The notes under the pieces were generated by a model, which saw nothing but the letters and a program-made list of their open reading frames with translations, was not told the origin of the DNA and searched no databases. Made by a program: the position numbers and the translations under genes. DNA of 64,000 bases from Tamarix chinensis (lineage: Eukaryota > Streptophyta > Magnoliopsida > Caryophyllales > Tamaricaceae). Shown here one piece after another: positions 36,476 to 49,553 of the stretch. The DNA is taken from the NCBI GenBank assembly GCA_030549775.1, contig CM060181.1:59393701-59457700 (forward strand), in the 5' to 3' direction. The first letter of the stretch is position 1, and every line of letters starts with the position of its first letter.

Positions 36476-38226
36476 AAGAATTTTCAGAAAAAAGTCGAAT
36501 ACAAGAAGGGAAAAGGGTATATCGGTGTAGGAAATAAATATCATAGGTGTGTAGTGAAAATCTTGAATATATCTTTGGTCCAGAGATATATAAAGGAGAG
36601 AGGAAGAAGAAAACAAGTGAATAAGGTCATCCTCTCCCTTTTCTACTAAATCAAACCTTAAAATCCATTTCAGGCATGAAAAAAATCTAGGATAACTGAT
36701 CAAGAGAGTCAAATATTGCTCAATAACATATCGGAGCTGGATTACCAAATTTCCAAAACGTTAGAAGAGTTTTTCTATTAAAAAAATTAAGTTAAAAAAT
36801 CACTCAACTTGAAAAATCATTCAATCGGTTTGGTTGAATTATTAACTGTTTTACAAACCATTCAATTAGTTTTCTAGAGCAGACAATTGGTTCCATAAAA
36901 GTAAAGCCCTCACTGAAAATCACAGACTAGTCGATTGTTCATAGAACCAACTAACTGGTGTGTAAGAAAATTCATTTCTTCTAAAATTCTCCAAACTTTT
37001 CCCATTCATTTACAAATCAAATCTAAAATATATTTCCAAATCAAGATAATAAAAAATTAACCAAATTTATTAAACACAAGAATTTCATACTTTATAAATC
37101 TCTAATTTACAAGGTATTACAACCAAGGTTTTAAGAAATTGTGGCTTACATTCACTTCGTTTTACCCTTCCATAAGATGAGGGTGTTGAACTTCCCTAAC
37201 ATTAATGTTTCCCATTGTGTAATTATCATCAAGGGAGATTCAGGTGGGGATGTCTCTACATCACTCATGGCTTTACTCCATTGCTTAATGTGTTATATAC
37301 CTGTATTTTAACATGTAATCCTATGTTATTATACCAAGTCCTTAGAAGGTTTTGCTATCATATGATGTGATAAGGTGTTTTGCATAAAACATACTTATGT
37401 GTGATAATTAGGTGTTACTCATGACGCTTGTTGTACTTATACCACACTATTTCAATCTTGTGCAGGTTTTTGCACTTAACTTATGTGGGCTTGAAAATGT
37501 CAAGTCCTTGGTTAGCTCAATAAGCATTATGATTTAGATCATCAAGATGTCGTATTCTATTCTGTTTTTCTCTTGTAGAGTTGTGTTAGATCTTATTGAT
37601 CTTATATTTGTTTTATATCGTTTTGTAAGTCTTACATTGGACTTGAGTTAGGTGACAATCACACCTAACTCTTGGGATATGAAGCGATAGGTTAGGTAAT
37701 GAGTGTACCACTCCTATGTTGGATGTGGTGGTATCACCTTGCATTTCTTATTTAGCTTCCATCAAATATCTTGCAAAAAAATCTAGTCATAAAAATCGAG
37801 GTGTTACAACTATAATCAACAGGCTCAAAAGATACCACGGTGGTTTTCTAATCCATTTCCAATTAACTAAATCCAAACTTTTAGAGGAATACGATCATCT
37901 AATGCAAAGCAATGATCTCTAGGAATTAATCAACAAATTGAACCGCTAACCTTCAAGACAATAAGTCAAGAAAGTTATGCAACATAAAGCCCTGTATACA
38001 CAGCCTCAACACATAATCCCTTAAATAAGCATAGCCTCTATAGGTTTTCTGAGTTCCTAAGAGAAGAAATTAGACATTTGACCTGAAGGTCCAACTATGC
38101 ACTCAAGAGTCTATCCTGAGGCATGGAAATCCTTTCCAAATGTAAGAATTTACTTTAAATGATTAGTGTTTTACTCAATGTCCAATTGTTATTCCAAGGA
38201 TACCGAGATCCACAACAACAAGCTAA
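36476..38226. other. Unidentified ~1.75 kb insert within pol
   Basis: Separates an RT fragment from an integrase fragment. It holds no recognisable protein. GAGGTGTTACA at about 37798-37808 has the form of a long-LTR end, so part may be LTR-derived; no matching start or TSD was found. The ORFs at 36380-36748 and 37716-37922 look like chance. Confidence 0.45.
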
Positions 38227-38462
38227 TCAATCCAACCGACCCTGTCACCTTATTCTTCCTCCCGCTCATCCCACGCGATATCTGCAGCCCTGCCATCGCC
38301 GACCAGCCACCACCTTACTGCCAGCCTGCACCACCCATCTCTCCACGTCCTTTTCCTTTCCTTTTCTGACCCCAACGTCCCCCTTACCTCCTCTCACGCA
38401 TGCCCCCTTCCTTTTCTTCTCCCCCGACCAAACCTACACCTGTAAATCGCAGGCTTGTACTG
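38227..38462 (+). mobile_element. Captured LTR fragment (family Y), ~236 bp
   Basis: Closely matches 40060-40285 inside the LTR at 39504: both read CATCGCCGACCA, CTGCACCACCC, TCCTTTTCCTTTCCTTTTC, TACCTCCTCTCACGC and GACCAAACCTACACCTG or near variants. It is abutted directly by integrase sequence, so it was joined or inserted here apart from its parent LTR. Confidence 0.8.
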
Positions 38463-39400
38463 GTCAGCATAGGGTTCTAGAGGACATCGTATCAGATAGG
38501 AATTTGAGGTTTCTCTCTCACTTCTAGGGAAAGCTGCAAAAAGTCCTGGGAACGAAGTTGAAAATGAGCACAGCTTTCCACCCTACCACAAATGGATAGA
38601 CAGAGCGGACCATACAGACCCTAGAGGATATGTTGAGAGCATGTGTGCTAGAATTCCAAGGTTGTTGGGAGGAGTGCTTGCACTTGCAAGAATTTTCGTA
38701 CAACAGCAGCTACCAAGCCAACATAGGGATGGCCCCCTTTGAGGCTTTGTAAGGGAGGAAGTGTAGGACTCTCTTGTGCTTGAGTGATATCAGCGAGACA
38801 ATGGTATTTGGGCTTGAGATGATTGGAGAGATGACTAGGCAGTTCGGTTAGATTCAAAACCGGATGAGAGCGCCCCATAGCAGACAGAAGAGTTATGTTG
38901 ATCGGAGACGCTGGAATAGTGACTTCGAGCTAGGAGAAAGGTATTGTTGAGGGTTTTCCCCACAAAAGGCGTGCAGAGTTTTGACAAAAAGGGCAAGCTA
39001 AGCTCGAGATACATTGGCCCCATTGAGATCCTGGAGTTGTAAGAGAGGTTGCTTATCAGTTGGCTCTTCCTCCAGAATTAGCGCGAGTCCACAATGTGTT
39101 CCACATCCCGAAATTGCGAAAATACGTTACTAATCCCTCCCATGTGATCCGACCGGACGAGATAGAGCTTAATGACTCCTTGACCTTTGAAGAGAAACCT
39201 GTGCGGATCCTTGACACCAAGCTTTAGAAGACCCACACGAGTGTAGTTCCCCTTATAAAGATTCTATGGAGTCGGCATGAAACTGAAGAGGCTACGTGGG
39301 AATCTGAGAAGGACATGCGCGAGGTATACCTGGAACTCTTCGCTGCAGGTACGGCAACCCTTAGTAAACCCCTTTTCTTTAAGGGGATAGTTGTATAGTT
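38463..39400 (+). pseudogene. Integrase C-terminal half and chromodomain, plus-strand Ty3/gypsy
   Basis: Core motifs: DIVSDRNLRFLSHF (second Asp), STAFHPTTNG then a stop then TERTIQTLEDMLRACV (Glu helix), FSYNSSYQANIGMAPFEAL. Next come the C-terminal segment LPPELARVHNVFHIPKLRKY and a chromodomain-like end, PVRILDTKL ... LIKILWSRHETEEATWE. The chromodomain places it among plant chromoviruses. Several stops make it inactive. Confidence 0.85.
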
Positions 39401-39467
39401 ATTAATGATACTTTTGTCCTTATCTGCTTAGAACGTCTTGGCCTTAACCCTAGGAACTAGCAAGTGA

Positions 39468-39503
39468 CTTCGGGGACGAAGTCTCTCTTTAAAGGGGTAG
39501 TGA
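39468..39503 (+). mobile_element. Polypurine tract before LTR Y
   Basis: CTTCGGGGACGAAGTC, then TTTAAAGGGGTAGTGA, then LTR start TGAAATACTCC. It matches the arrangement at 1657-1729 on the other strand. Confidence 0.75.
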
Positions 39504-40949
39504 TGAAATACTCCAAAACTCTAATTTAAGAAATTATGTTAAAATACAGATTTATTAGAAAAATTAATTAAATAAATTATTTTATTAAAATAAGGGGGAA
39601 TATTTAAGGAAAAATCAAGAGGAAAATAATAAGGAATTTAATTAGGAAAAATTAGAGTATTTTGCTAATTAAAATGGAATTTAAGAAAATTTACCCAAAA
39701 TATCCTAAATTAATATAAAAAAGGAAATTTGATTATTATTTTACTAAATCTTATTATTTTAAAGATTCCAAAAATACCAAAATATTCTAAATATCCAAAA
39801 AAACCTATTTTTCCTTTTTCTTTTTTCTTTTTCCCCCCTTTTCCCTTTCTTTTTCCTTTTTCTTTCCTTTCTCTCATTTGTCCTTTTTATTTTTCCCCTT
39901 CTTCCCCCAATTGGGGTATGCGTCCCTTGCGGTCCAATCTTTCCCCCTCTTCCTCATGCACGGCCCAGCCTGCACGCATTTTTTTTCCTACGCCCCACTC
40001 AACCACCCAGTTCCTCTCTTTCTTTTCCTTCTTTTCTTTCCCTTAGACCGGTCAGTCCAACCCTATCACTTTCTTCTTCCTCCTGCTCCTCCCACGCGAG
40101 ATCTACAGCCTTGCCATCGCCGACCAACTACCATTGTACCACCAACCTGCACCACCCCTCTCCCCCATCCTTTTCCTTTCCTTTTCCGACCCCAACTACC
40201 TCTATACCTCCTCTCACGCGTGCCCCCTTCCTTTCCTTTTCTTCTCCCCCACCAAACCTACACCTGCAAATCGTAGGCTTGTACCAACCTACCATTGCCG
40301 GCCGGTGAGTTTGCCATATCTACCCCCTTGTCCTCTTCCCCCTTTGTCTTATTCACCACCATTGGCCTATAAATACCCCATACCCGACCTCCCTTTGTGC
40401 CACTGCTACTTCAGACACCTCTGCCACCGCCTGTACCCAATGTCACAGCCCAAAACAACCACCAAACTCTTCCCTACATCACCCTCCACCAAACCACACC
40501 ACTCACCACCCCTAATTCTACCTGTGCGAGCCACCTCAACCGTGAAAAGTTGGCAGCTCAATCTGCCACTTTACACCCCTTGTCGCCCTTCTTGTTGTTG
40601 TGCGCTGCCATCTTCGCCGCAGCCACCACTCCTCCTACCTTCTAAAACACTCAGCAAATCCCCCTACCTCCCCCTACCTTCCTTTCCCCCTTGCCTCCCT
40701 CTCCTTCCCCTTTCCTCCTACTCCACCACGTTCAGCCACCACCTATGCCGCTCTTTCTACTGCACCACCACCACCATTCCAACCCCCTAAACCCAGAGAA
40801 TCCACCACCACCACCACAACCACCCTCTCACTCTCCCTCTTCTAGCCTAGAAATCCACCTCTCCAACCCCACTTCCTCCTCCACCGCCACTGTCATGTGC
40901 CGCCACCTGGTCACCACCACCCTAGGTTGTGCCCTAACCACCCTGACTT

Positions 40950-41420
40950 TTAAAAATAATTAATGTAATTATTATTTAATTTTATTAGTATTAATATCAT
41001 TATTACTACTACTACTACAACTATTATTATTATTATTATTAAGACTTGAACCATTATTATTATTATTATTATTATTGTTGTTGTTGTTGTTGTTGTTGTT
41101 GTTATCATAATTAACTTGGGCACTACTATTACTGACTCTAATATTAACATGATTATTCGAACCCTATCATTATTATTACTAAGATTTGAAGTATCATCAT
41201 CATCATCATTATCATCATCATCATCATCATTATTATTAACCTTGGCCCTATTACTACTAATGTTACTATTATTATGATTATTAGAACCCTTATTATTATT
41301 ATTATTATTATTATTAAGATTCAAACTATTACTAATATTAATATTATCATTATTATTATTATTATTATCATTGTTAATACTAAAGCTATTATCTTTAGTA
41401 ATATAAATATTGCTAATAAA
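40950..41420. repeat. ATT / GTT / ATC microsatellite cluster in LTR Y
   Basis: Runs of ATT (about 41050-41076), GTT (41076-41102), ATC (41193-41230) and ATT (41288-41316). They sit in the same relative place as the AAT tract at 1-60 and the ATT tracts in each array unit (about 4040-4140). Confidence 0.85.
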
Positions 41421-42646
41421 ACCTTAGCATGGACCAATATAACTACCAAGACCTATTTTAACTAGTAATAGTAGGATTAGCTACTTTGAGAATAATACCC
41501 TTACTTTTACTTATAAAACTAATATTATTATTATTAACCCTAATACTAGGCTATGATAAGGGTAAAGTAGGAAACAATGATAATTTTAGTTAGAGGGAAG
41601 TTAACCCTTAGTATTTCCCTCTTATAAGTTAACCGAGTCAAAATTCTAAGGAGGCGTAGGAGCATGCTCCAAGTCCGGTGTTGTTTTAGGTAAGGATGTA
41701 GTTAAGGCCGCTTGTGTGTATTATGTGTCTTGTATGCCATGTGTTATGTTATGTTGTGTACCTTATATTATTATGACTGCTTACTTGTAGCATAGCGCTG
41801 AGTTAAGATATATTTATGTGACTTCCTTATGGCATGTGTAAAATGATGTGTATCTTGTGCTTGTGGTATTATGAGATATGACCCTCTAGGATATGCATGC
41901 TATGATGGTTTAATGAGATGATATGGGGTGAAATGATGAAAAGGGGAAATGAGTTGACTAAAGGGGAATAAGAACAACATAATTATCTCATGATCCATTA
42001 GGGGACAAATAAAAGGGAAATATGGACAAAATAAGATAGTAGAGTGGATCTAGTATGGGAAAGTCTAGGGTTTGCATAAGATGGATGGTGTTTGTATGGG
42101 GATGATCTTTACTTGTGAAAATTTTCCTTGGGGTGTAAGTAAGGTAAGGGGAGAGTTGTTGGGGTGATTGGATTCCTTGGGCGGAAAATAGTACATAGGC
42201 TGGTATAAGGGTATATAGGGAACTTGGCTAGGGTTTGGGGTAGCCAACTAGGGTTTCGTGGTAACACGTGTAAAATGGAAAGTAAGGTAAAATGGTTGGG
42301 GTTGAACCTAAGTGACGGGATGAGTTGGGGATAAAGGAGCATGAGTTAGGTGGGATAGAGAAAGGATGGGCCATATAGGCCAAATTAGGGTTTTCCAGGA
42401 AAAACCCTAGAGGGCGATAGTGAGTTGACCTTAGATGGCATAGGGAAGTGGGCCTCGATCCACACACTTAGGAGCTAGGTATTCGTGCTAAGTAAGGAGA
42501 AGAGGAAAAAGATGTCGGGATGTCTTAGGAGGTGCAGAAGTCCCAAGATATGGAACGGACCCTCTTAGGAGAATAGGAGTAGACAGATTGTGTGAGCGGG
42601 TAGTCCAAGAACATGCATGTCTAAGGTGAAAACGTATATTGAATAA

Positions 42647-43043
42647 GACACAATTAAAATACTAATCATTTAAAGAGAAAGATTATTGAGTCAGGCTTAG
42701 AGCAATCCACCGGCATAATAGTGGCCAGATACCTAGGTGCCTTGGAGACGGATCCACCAGCATATAATAGTGGTCAGGTGCATTATGTCCTATATATTTC
42801 TGATCCGCCTGCTATAATAGTGGGGGATCTCAACCTCAATAAACCAAACCTTAAGTTATGATAAGACATGGGAAAGACACTAAGTACTTATAGTGGAACA
42901 CTATGAGAGTCGGGGCCAGACCGATCCACCGACATAATAATGGTCAAGAGCATCTTGCCCTGGTGACCGATCCACGGACAGATAATAGTGGTCAGGTGTG
43001 TTCTTCCCTGTACGTTTCCGATCCATCAGCTATAATATTGGGG
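42647..43043 (+). repeat. CCAC...GTGG hairpin array in LTR Y
   Basis: Six modules GATCCACCGG...ATAATAGTGG or variants lie at about 42704, 42751, 42802, 42922, 42969 and 43020. They form two groups of three with leaders at about 42650 and 42865 that share AAGACAC, TTTAAAG or TTATAG, and GAGTC.GG. Several modules keep CCAC/GTGG arms; the third and sixth have lost them. Confidence 0.8.
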
Positions 43044-44003
43044 TTCCCGTACTAGCATGGACTTATAAAGAGCATAGTGTAAAATGAGTATATTGACTAG
43101 AGATCTAACGAATGAGTTTAACCGGATTGTAATACGGCCTCTACAATCTACATTGCTTGTATGTTTATCTGTATGATCATGCTTATATTATATGTCTTTC
43201 TTTGTATGGCCTTAGCTGTATGGTTATCTTACTCAATACGTAATGTACTGACCACCTGTTTCATGAGTACTGCACATTCCCACGAGCAGAGGGCCCTACT
43301 GAGTTTGTGCAGGTAGAAGACACCATCTTCGATGCTTATGATACTTATGAGGCATCAGGTGGGGCTGAGAGTTGAGCTTTGGACTGGGCATGGGGACCCA
43401 AGAGCGATGTTGGCCAGACTCTCTCTTTTACTTCAATTTACTTATCATTTTATTTTCATTTTATTGTATTGTAACTTTTACCCCTCGTGAGAACTTTGAT
43501 TACGTACTTTATTGTATCGTATAACTTTTAACACGCACTCTAATTTCCGTGTTATAAATATTTTAATTTTATCTTTGTTTTAAGTTATTTAATATTCTTA
43601 TGAAATTATCCTTAGTCTTGTAGCTAGTATGAGACTAGCTGGGGGCCGGGCTTATACTGATTACGGCGATAGCACCCCCGTGCTTGTGTTTGTTTTAATT
43701 AAATGAAAATTTTCAACTGTAATTTTTGGGAGTGTTACAACAAGTCATTAACTCGAAAAGATAAAATTATGACAAAAAAATTAACACAAATAAATCTAAA
43801 TCCAAACAAAATCAAATCTATAAAGGAAAAAAGGATAAAGCAATATGAAATAATCTAATTTAAAATAATCCGAATTCATAAAAGAAATTGTCTTAATTCG
43901 AACCCATATTAAATATGAACAATAAAATAATCTAAACTCATATGTATTTGATTTGAAAGATAAAATAACCACGCTTATATAAATATAACATGATTTGATC
44001 ACA

Positions 44004-46069
44004 AACTAATGCATAACAAAATAAATGATTTTAAAAATACCCTATTTATGTAATTATATAATGATATACAAAGGATGAATTTTAAATTAAGGATATGGAT
44101 GAAGTCATGAAGGATCACACAAAGTAATTCTTGAAATTAGCTTCAAAAGCCTTACACGTATAATTCTCAAATGATCTCTAATGAAGAAACACACAGTAAG
44201 CTTTACTAGATAACTCTATACAAACCCAAACAGGAAATGTATAGAAGATTTTTAAATTATCCCTCACACAAATAAGATAATTTAGAGGCATGTCTATTTT
44301 ACAACTCACACAGATAACGTAAACATGGAACAATAAAAATCACATAGGGTTTCAACAAGAAAAAACTCGATCTTATAACTCAATTCAACTATCATCCTCA
44401 GATAATGAGTCTACATGGGATATTTATAGGATAATATTCACCTCCTCAATAATAAGAAAAACTAAATCTAAATAAGATAAAAACTACTGAAATTACTATT
44501 CATATAAATAGTAACCCACTTAATCCTATAATAATAATAATTAAATCCTAACAAAATCATTAAAAGATAAAATACATCATAAGATAAAAGGTAAACCCTA
44601 TCTACTTTCTTAATGATTAAAGAAATAAATTAACTAACAAATATCCTAACATAATTATCAAATAAGTAAATAACAACCTAACTGATAAATATGAAAAGAT
44701 AATGGCATCCATAATTCTAATTGTGATATTTTATCTATTTGCGTATAAAAATTATGTTTGCACATGTATGATAAAACAGTCATAACTTTGTGTAGAAAAC
44801 TTAGATTTAAGATCCGAAAGATGTGTTAGACTCCTGATTTAATAAGTTTTCCAATTATATCAATGTTGTAAGGTAAATAATTATCTTAAAATTTTACCCT
44901 TACTTCCTTCTATCGTAATTCATAAGTCAATCTTCAAAATCATGGAATATTTCTACATCATTCTCCCCTTGTTGAGAAAATTTTGTCATCAAATTTGCTC
45001 TTAAATCAATCTTGTTGAACCTTGAATTAAAGATGGAATCTTGAATCAATGAACCTCTTGGATTGTTGAAGTTCTTGGAAGATCTTTAAAATTGAGCCTT
45101 AATACCAATTCGATATATAATGGAATGAATGGTTTCAAAAATACTCTATTTTATATAATTTTACAATGATAAATAAATGATGAATTCGAAATTAAGAATA
45201 TGGATGAAGGATCAACCAAAATAATTCTTTAAACTAACTTTGAAAGCCTTAAACAGATAATTCTCTAAGAATCTCTAATGAAGAAATACACAGTAAACTT
45301 CACCAAATAACTTTGTACAAGCCTATACAAGAAATGTATAGATGATTTATAAATTATCCCTCACACAAATAAGATAATTTAGAGACATGTCTAGTTTACG
45401 ACTTACACGGATAACGTAAACATAGAACAAAAAAAAACTTACGTAGGGTTTCAACGAGAGAAAACTCAATTTTATAACTCAATTCAACTATCCACCTCAA
45501 ACAACGAGTTTACATGGGATATTCATAGGATAATATTCACCTCCTCAATAATAAGATAAACTGAATCTAAATAAGACAAACACTAATGAAATCAATATTT
45601 ACAACACTAGTCATGTGAATAGTAACCCACTTAATACTTTGATAATAATAACTAAATTCTAACAAAATCATAAAAAAGATAAATTACATCATAAGATAAA
45701 ATATTAATACTATCTACTTTCTTAATGATTAAGGAAATAAATTAACTAATAAATATCCTAACATAATTATCAAATAAGTAAATAACAACCTAACTAATAA
45801 ATATAAAAAGATAATGACGTCTATAATGCTAATTACAACACTTTATCCATTCGGGTAAAAAAATTCAGGTAGCACACATATGGTAAAACAGTCATAACTT
45901 TATATAGAAAACTTAGATTTGAGATCCGGAAGATGCATTGGACTCTTGATTTAATAAATTTTCCAATGATATCCATATTGTAGAGTAAATAATTATCTTA
46001 AAATTTTACTCTTACTTCTTTCTATTGTAATTTATAAATCAATATTCAATATCATAGAATGTTTCTACA
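44004..46069 (-). mobile_element. Non-autonomous LTR-LTR element, ~150 bp internal
   Basis: Two ~955 bp direct repeats (44004/44010-44957 and about 45114-46069), diverged at many sites, flank only ~150 bp. On the minus strand the interior starts with a PBS (AATTGGTATTAAGGCTCAA, 45091-45109) and ends with pol-like C-terminal codons (NLMTKFSQQGEN) and a polypurine tract AAGGGGAGAA before LTR start TGTAGAAATATTCC. This is a deletion derivative of a Ty3/gypsy element rather than a random duplication. TCACA occurs at both outer flanks (43999-44003 and 46070-46074), a possible TSD, though the left LTR edge is uncertain by several bases. Confidence 0.75.
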
Positions 46070-46074
46070 TCACA

Positions 46075-47140
46075 AACCAACAGTTAAAACTACCCAAACT
46101 TATTCTAATATAAAACTATTTAATCTCAAGCTAACCCGACTCTAGTTAGTTAAATGATCCAAACCTAATCCAAGAAGTTAAATAACCCAAGTCAACTAGA
46201 CCCAACTCAATAATAACATGACCTGTCCAATTATAGGCTCTAGTTATGAGTGCCCAAAACTATCGCTCATGGGCAACGACATATGCTACATGGTATAACA
46301 AAATAACACAAATGCACTACTATTACAGCAAATACGGGAAGAAAGGGGATGAGATTAGGCATTATATTTATTCACTGGTTATCAGATTTCATGTTATGGA
46401 TTATTATTTTTAAATTTTAAAAAATAGCCCCTAGCGAACTAATATCAATAAGTTCCATACATATAATGCCGAATGAAGCACATAAGTTTAATATTTTACA
46501 TATGATCAAACGCTGGAGGAAAGCTAACATTTGAGGAAGTTTTCTTCTTTTTTAGTGTATATATATTTCTATTAAAAAATCATTTGAGATACTTTTTGCT
46601 ATGCATATTCCTATAAAAGAAAATTCATGAATAGTTGCACTTAGTTCGAAGATTCAGTCTGCAAGCTCCAATCCTACCTGTAACGAAGGCTAATATTTCA
46701 GAAATGGGTCCTATTTGTCTACTTCTATTTTTCCACCTTGATTCTAAACATAAAAAATAAAAACAAGAATAATAAATATTTTTTCTTTTTTTTTTATGAA
46801 GATATTCAATTATTACGAACAATAATCCTACCATACACACCCGACAAGGCTCTCGTTATATGGTGTCAATAATGAACGTCAATACACGGTCCTGCTACCC
46901 CCGACTCTCAAGGTCAAACTGAACTTCCGCGCAAGAAGAAAATTGCAGGGTCGGTCAATAACAAGCAGCTTCAACATGATCCTGATCTTATACCTTAGAA
47001 ACTCTCTCCCTTTCTCCGATTAACCTTAACTTTTCTATAAAGCACCGGCATCCTGCTATATTTCTACGCTCATATGATTGCTGCATTGAACGAACATATT
47101 CCTTGCTCCTTCACCAAAAGTGACGCCGGCTACCAGTCAG
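46075..47140. other. Intergenic stretch and likely 3' UTR of the ALKBH8-like gene
   Basis: No coding sequence recognised. The part next to 47141 is less AT-rich and probably 3' UTR of the minus-strand gene. A possible minus-strand end lies near 46740-46800, where AATAAATA and a T-run occur. The ORF at 46625-46840 is not supported. Confidence 0.4.
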
Positions 47141-47209
47141 TCATGAACTAGCCTTTCTCTGGGAATCACAGTGATAAGCATAGTCACAGCAGCAAGGTCC
47201 TCTTCTCAC
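47141..47209 (-). CDS. ALKBH8: ALKBH8-like exon 7 (C-terminus)
   Basis: Codons 334-355 plus [23 protein letters not shown] then SS. The GPC.C...YCDSQ-type tail is typical of this family. Acceptor GATCCAG|G. It lies 3.8 kb from exon 6. Confidence 0.9.
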   Translation of the reverse strand: MRRGPCCCDYAYHCDSQRKASS

Positions 47210-49514
47210 CTGGATCATATCGTAAGTCTAGAGTTAATGAAAATAGTTAAAATACCAACTGAGCTGAAGCAGTGAAAATGTATAGTACGCAATTTCATCC
47301 TTCACGCTTAGCTTCTTTGCCCTTGAAGCTGCAATAAAAGTACATTTGTACAAAGTTTTGGATGTGACTGCATTCAGAACAATATTTTATGAACCCCACG
47401 CTCAACTCTATAAAGAGATCCAACTTTAGCTTCTGTGGCGTCGATCTTAAGTCCGTTTGGAAGTCTGATATGGGTGAGGTTTTCAGAGAGGGATAGTAGC
47501 CACTTTTGACCACTGGTCAAGCTCCAGAATTAAGACAGATAGGGACCAAGGAGAAGGGAGTCTGGGCAGAGGCTGGGACTTATCATAAAATTTTACTTGC
47601 TGTATTATCTGCACGACTGTCTACATAATAAGCATCTAAGGAGATACAAAGATGGCTAGAATAAGTTATAACAGAACAGAAAATTCTTGGCTAGCTAGGA
47701 GATATTAATCTTCTCATTGCAGCCTGGTAATCCTCATGGGCCTGGGCTTGTGTTGACAGGGTATCGGGCCTTGGGTTCATATCATAAAATCTAAGGTTGG
47801 AAGTATTTCAACCCTCAGACGATCATCTAATGGAATTTCAGATCATTTGTGTTGCCAAGGCTAGCTTTTGCAGTATAAGGCACCTGACGTACTTGATCCT
47901 AACGCACATCTGACTTGTAATGGGTATGAAATCATAGAGATAATTCAGGTTTTCGCGAGCCTGATCTCTCCTAATTTAAGGCAATCAAGAGCCTGGACCT
48001 TTCCCGCTACTGACTCAGTTTTCACCCTTCCCTGCCAGTCCTTAAACCAGTAATCATAATACTCGTTAGCAATTTTTTGACTCCAAATTCGCCAAGAGAC
48101 ATGCTACAAAATTAATGCACAACTAACTATTGTTAGTCAACCACAGTAAGGTAATGAATCCTAATAGCCTAACAATACTCCCCTCTCAAAATCACCTTGT
48201 CCTCAAGGTAAGGATAAGGAAACTACCCACGAAAAAATAAATAAATAAAAGGGGGCAGAGGGAGATATTTTCAAATAAGACACTTTTTTTCTTTTGAAAG
48301 AGACCTTAGTTATTTTATTATATTTATTTGAAGGAGACAAAAAGAAAGGATAGATATGGCTACGTCAACCATCTCCACCTCCCGCCCTTCGCACGCCATT
48401 CCCAAGTTCCTGCCACACAACTGAACAACCTGACCACCATCTTCTTCATCTTCACTAGTTGGCATGTTCCTTCTTCGCTGATTTCGATGGGCAACCAACA
48501 CCACAAACTCATGATGTTGGATAAAATCGAAGCCACACACGCTGTAATACAGTATAAGTGGACCTCACCATAGGACCAGTAGTTACATGCTTACATCCAT
48601 GTTAAACTAGAGGAAGGAAGGATTTAGTTAGATCATTTAGTTCATTTATGATATTATTCTAATAGTATTATATTGGGATTTTATTTCATTTTAATATATG
48701 AGGTTTTAGCAATAGTTTGGCCTATATATACGGCCTTAGGTTGTATTTTTCAATTCAAAGTTGATTTAAGTGTTTTTTTTTATGGTGAAAACCTGAGGCT
48801 AGGTGTTTAGCCTACATCAATTTGGTTTCAGAACTCAAACTTGATCTTAGCCGCCAAATCAGCATTCCCAAACATTCAATTTCCCCATCATCTGATTTTC
48901 CCACCAAAAAACAGTACTAATCTGAAAACTAGCTGAAACCCTAGCCTCCAAAGAAAAGGATACCATCAAACCTGAACATAATCTTAGCCACCGGAAACCA
49001 CCTTCCTGGCACCAGACTTTGATCATGGCTCACCACCACCCCACCACATCCACGTCTCTGTCAGCACCACTGAGAAGCCCAGTTGCACCACACTTTGACC
49101 CCTCAACTCACCACCACTGCGTCAATCAACTAGCCTGCCCATCGTGAAACAAAGAAGCCCTTTTGACGCCACTCATACTTGCCGAAATACACATAAGAAC
49201 TCCATCACCCTCAGCTTGGCTCAATAGTTCATTGCCAATCGAATCCCTCCTTCAGCCTAGATATGATTTTGCCAATCTAATTGAGCCCCTCTGTTCCCTG
49301 CACCACCACCAATGGCTCTTCATGAGCTTGTGTCATAGATCGCCACTCTGTTGCCACCAGGTCCATTGCTTTCTGTCTGCTTTGACCTATTCCTCAGAAA
49401 CAGCAGCAGCATCAACCAGATCTAGTCACTTTCATCGGCATCGTTCACTTTACATGTTTGCGGTCTTTCTTTATTTGTTATATTATTTTTTGAAGGTGAT
49501 TATTTTATTAAAAA

Positions 49515-49553
<39 letters not shown>

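Larger units (their letters stand above)
39504..43739 (+). mobile_element. Very long 3' LTR (4.2 kb), family Y
   Basis: Begins TGAAATACTCC after a PPT and ends GGGAGTGTTACA, so the termini are near inverted repeats. Internal order: AT-rich (39510-39810), pyrimidine-rich (39815-39900), Pro/Ser-codon-rich GC block (39900-40945), microsatellites (40950-41420), a TATG-rich stretch, a hairpin array (42704-43043) and a CATGAGTACTGCAC segment. The 218-codon frame at 40134-40790 and its neighbours are Pro/Ser/Thr low complexity in several frames at once, so they are not called as genes. No TSD could be matched with 28199-28203. Confidence 0.8.

Noticed and set aside
40134..40790. 218-codon Pro/Ser-rich ORF
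   Set aside because: Sits in the pyrimidine-rich block of LTR Y with overlapping Pro-rich frames; the equivalent blocks of the other LTRs do not keep the frame.
41193..41235. Possible CRISPR-like short repeats
   Set aside because: These are ATC/ATT microsatellites without unique spacers, in plant nuclear DNA.
28199..43744. 28204-43739 as one intact element with a TSD
   Set aside because: The flanks AAAAT and ACAAG do not match, and the two LTRs differ in length and sequence, so a single insertion is not supported.
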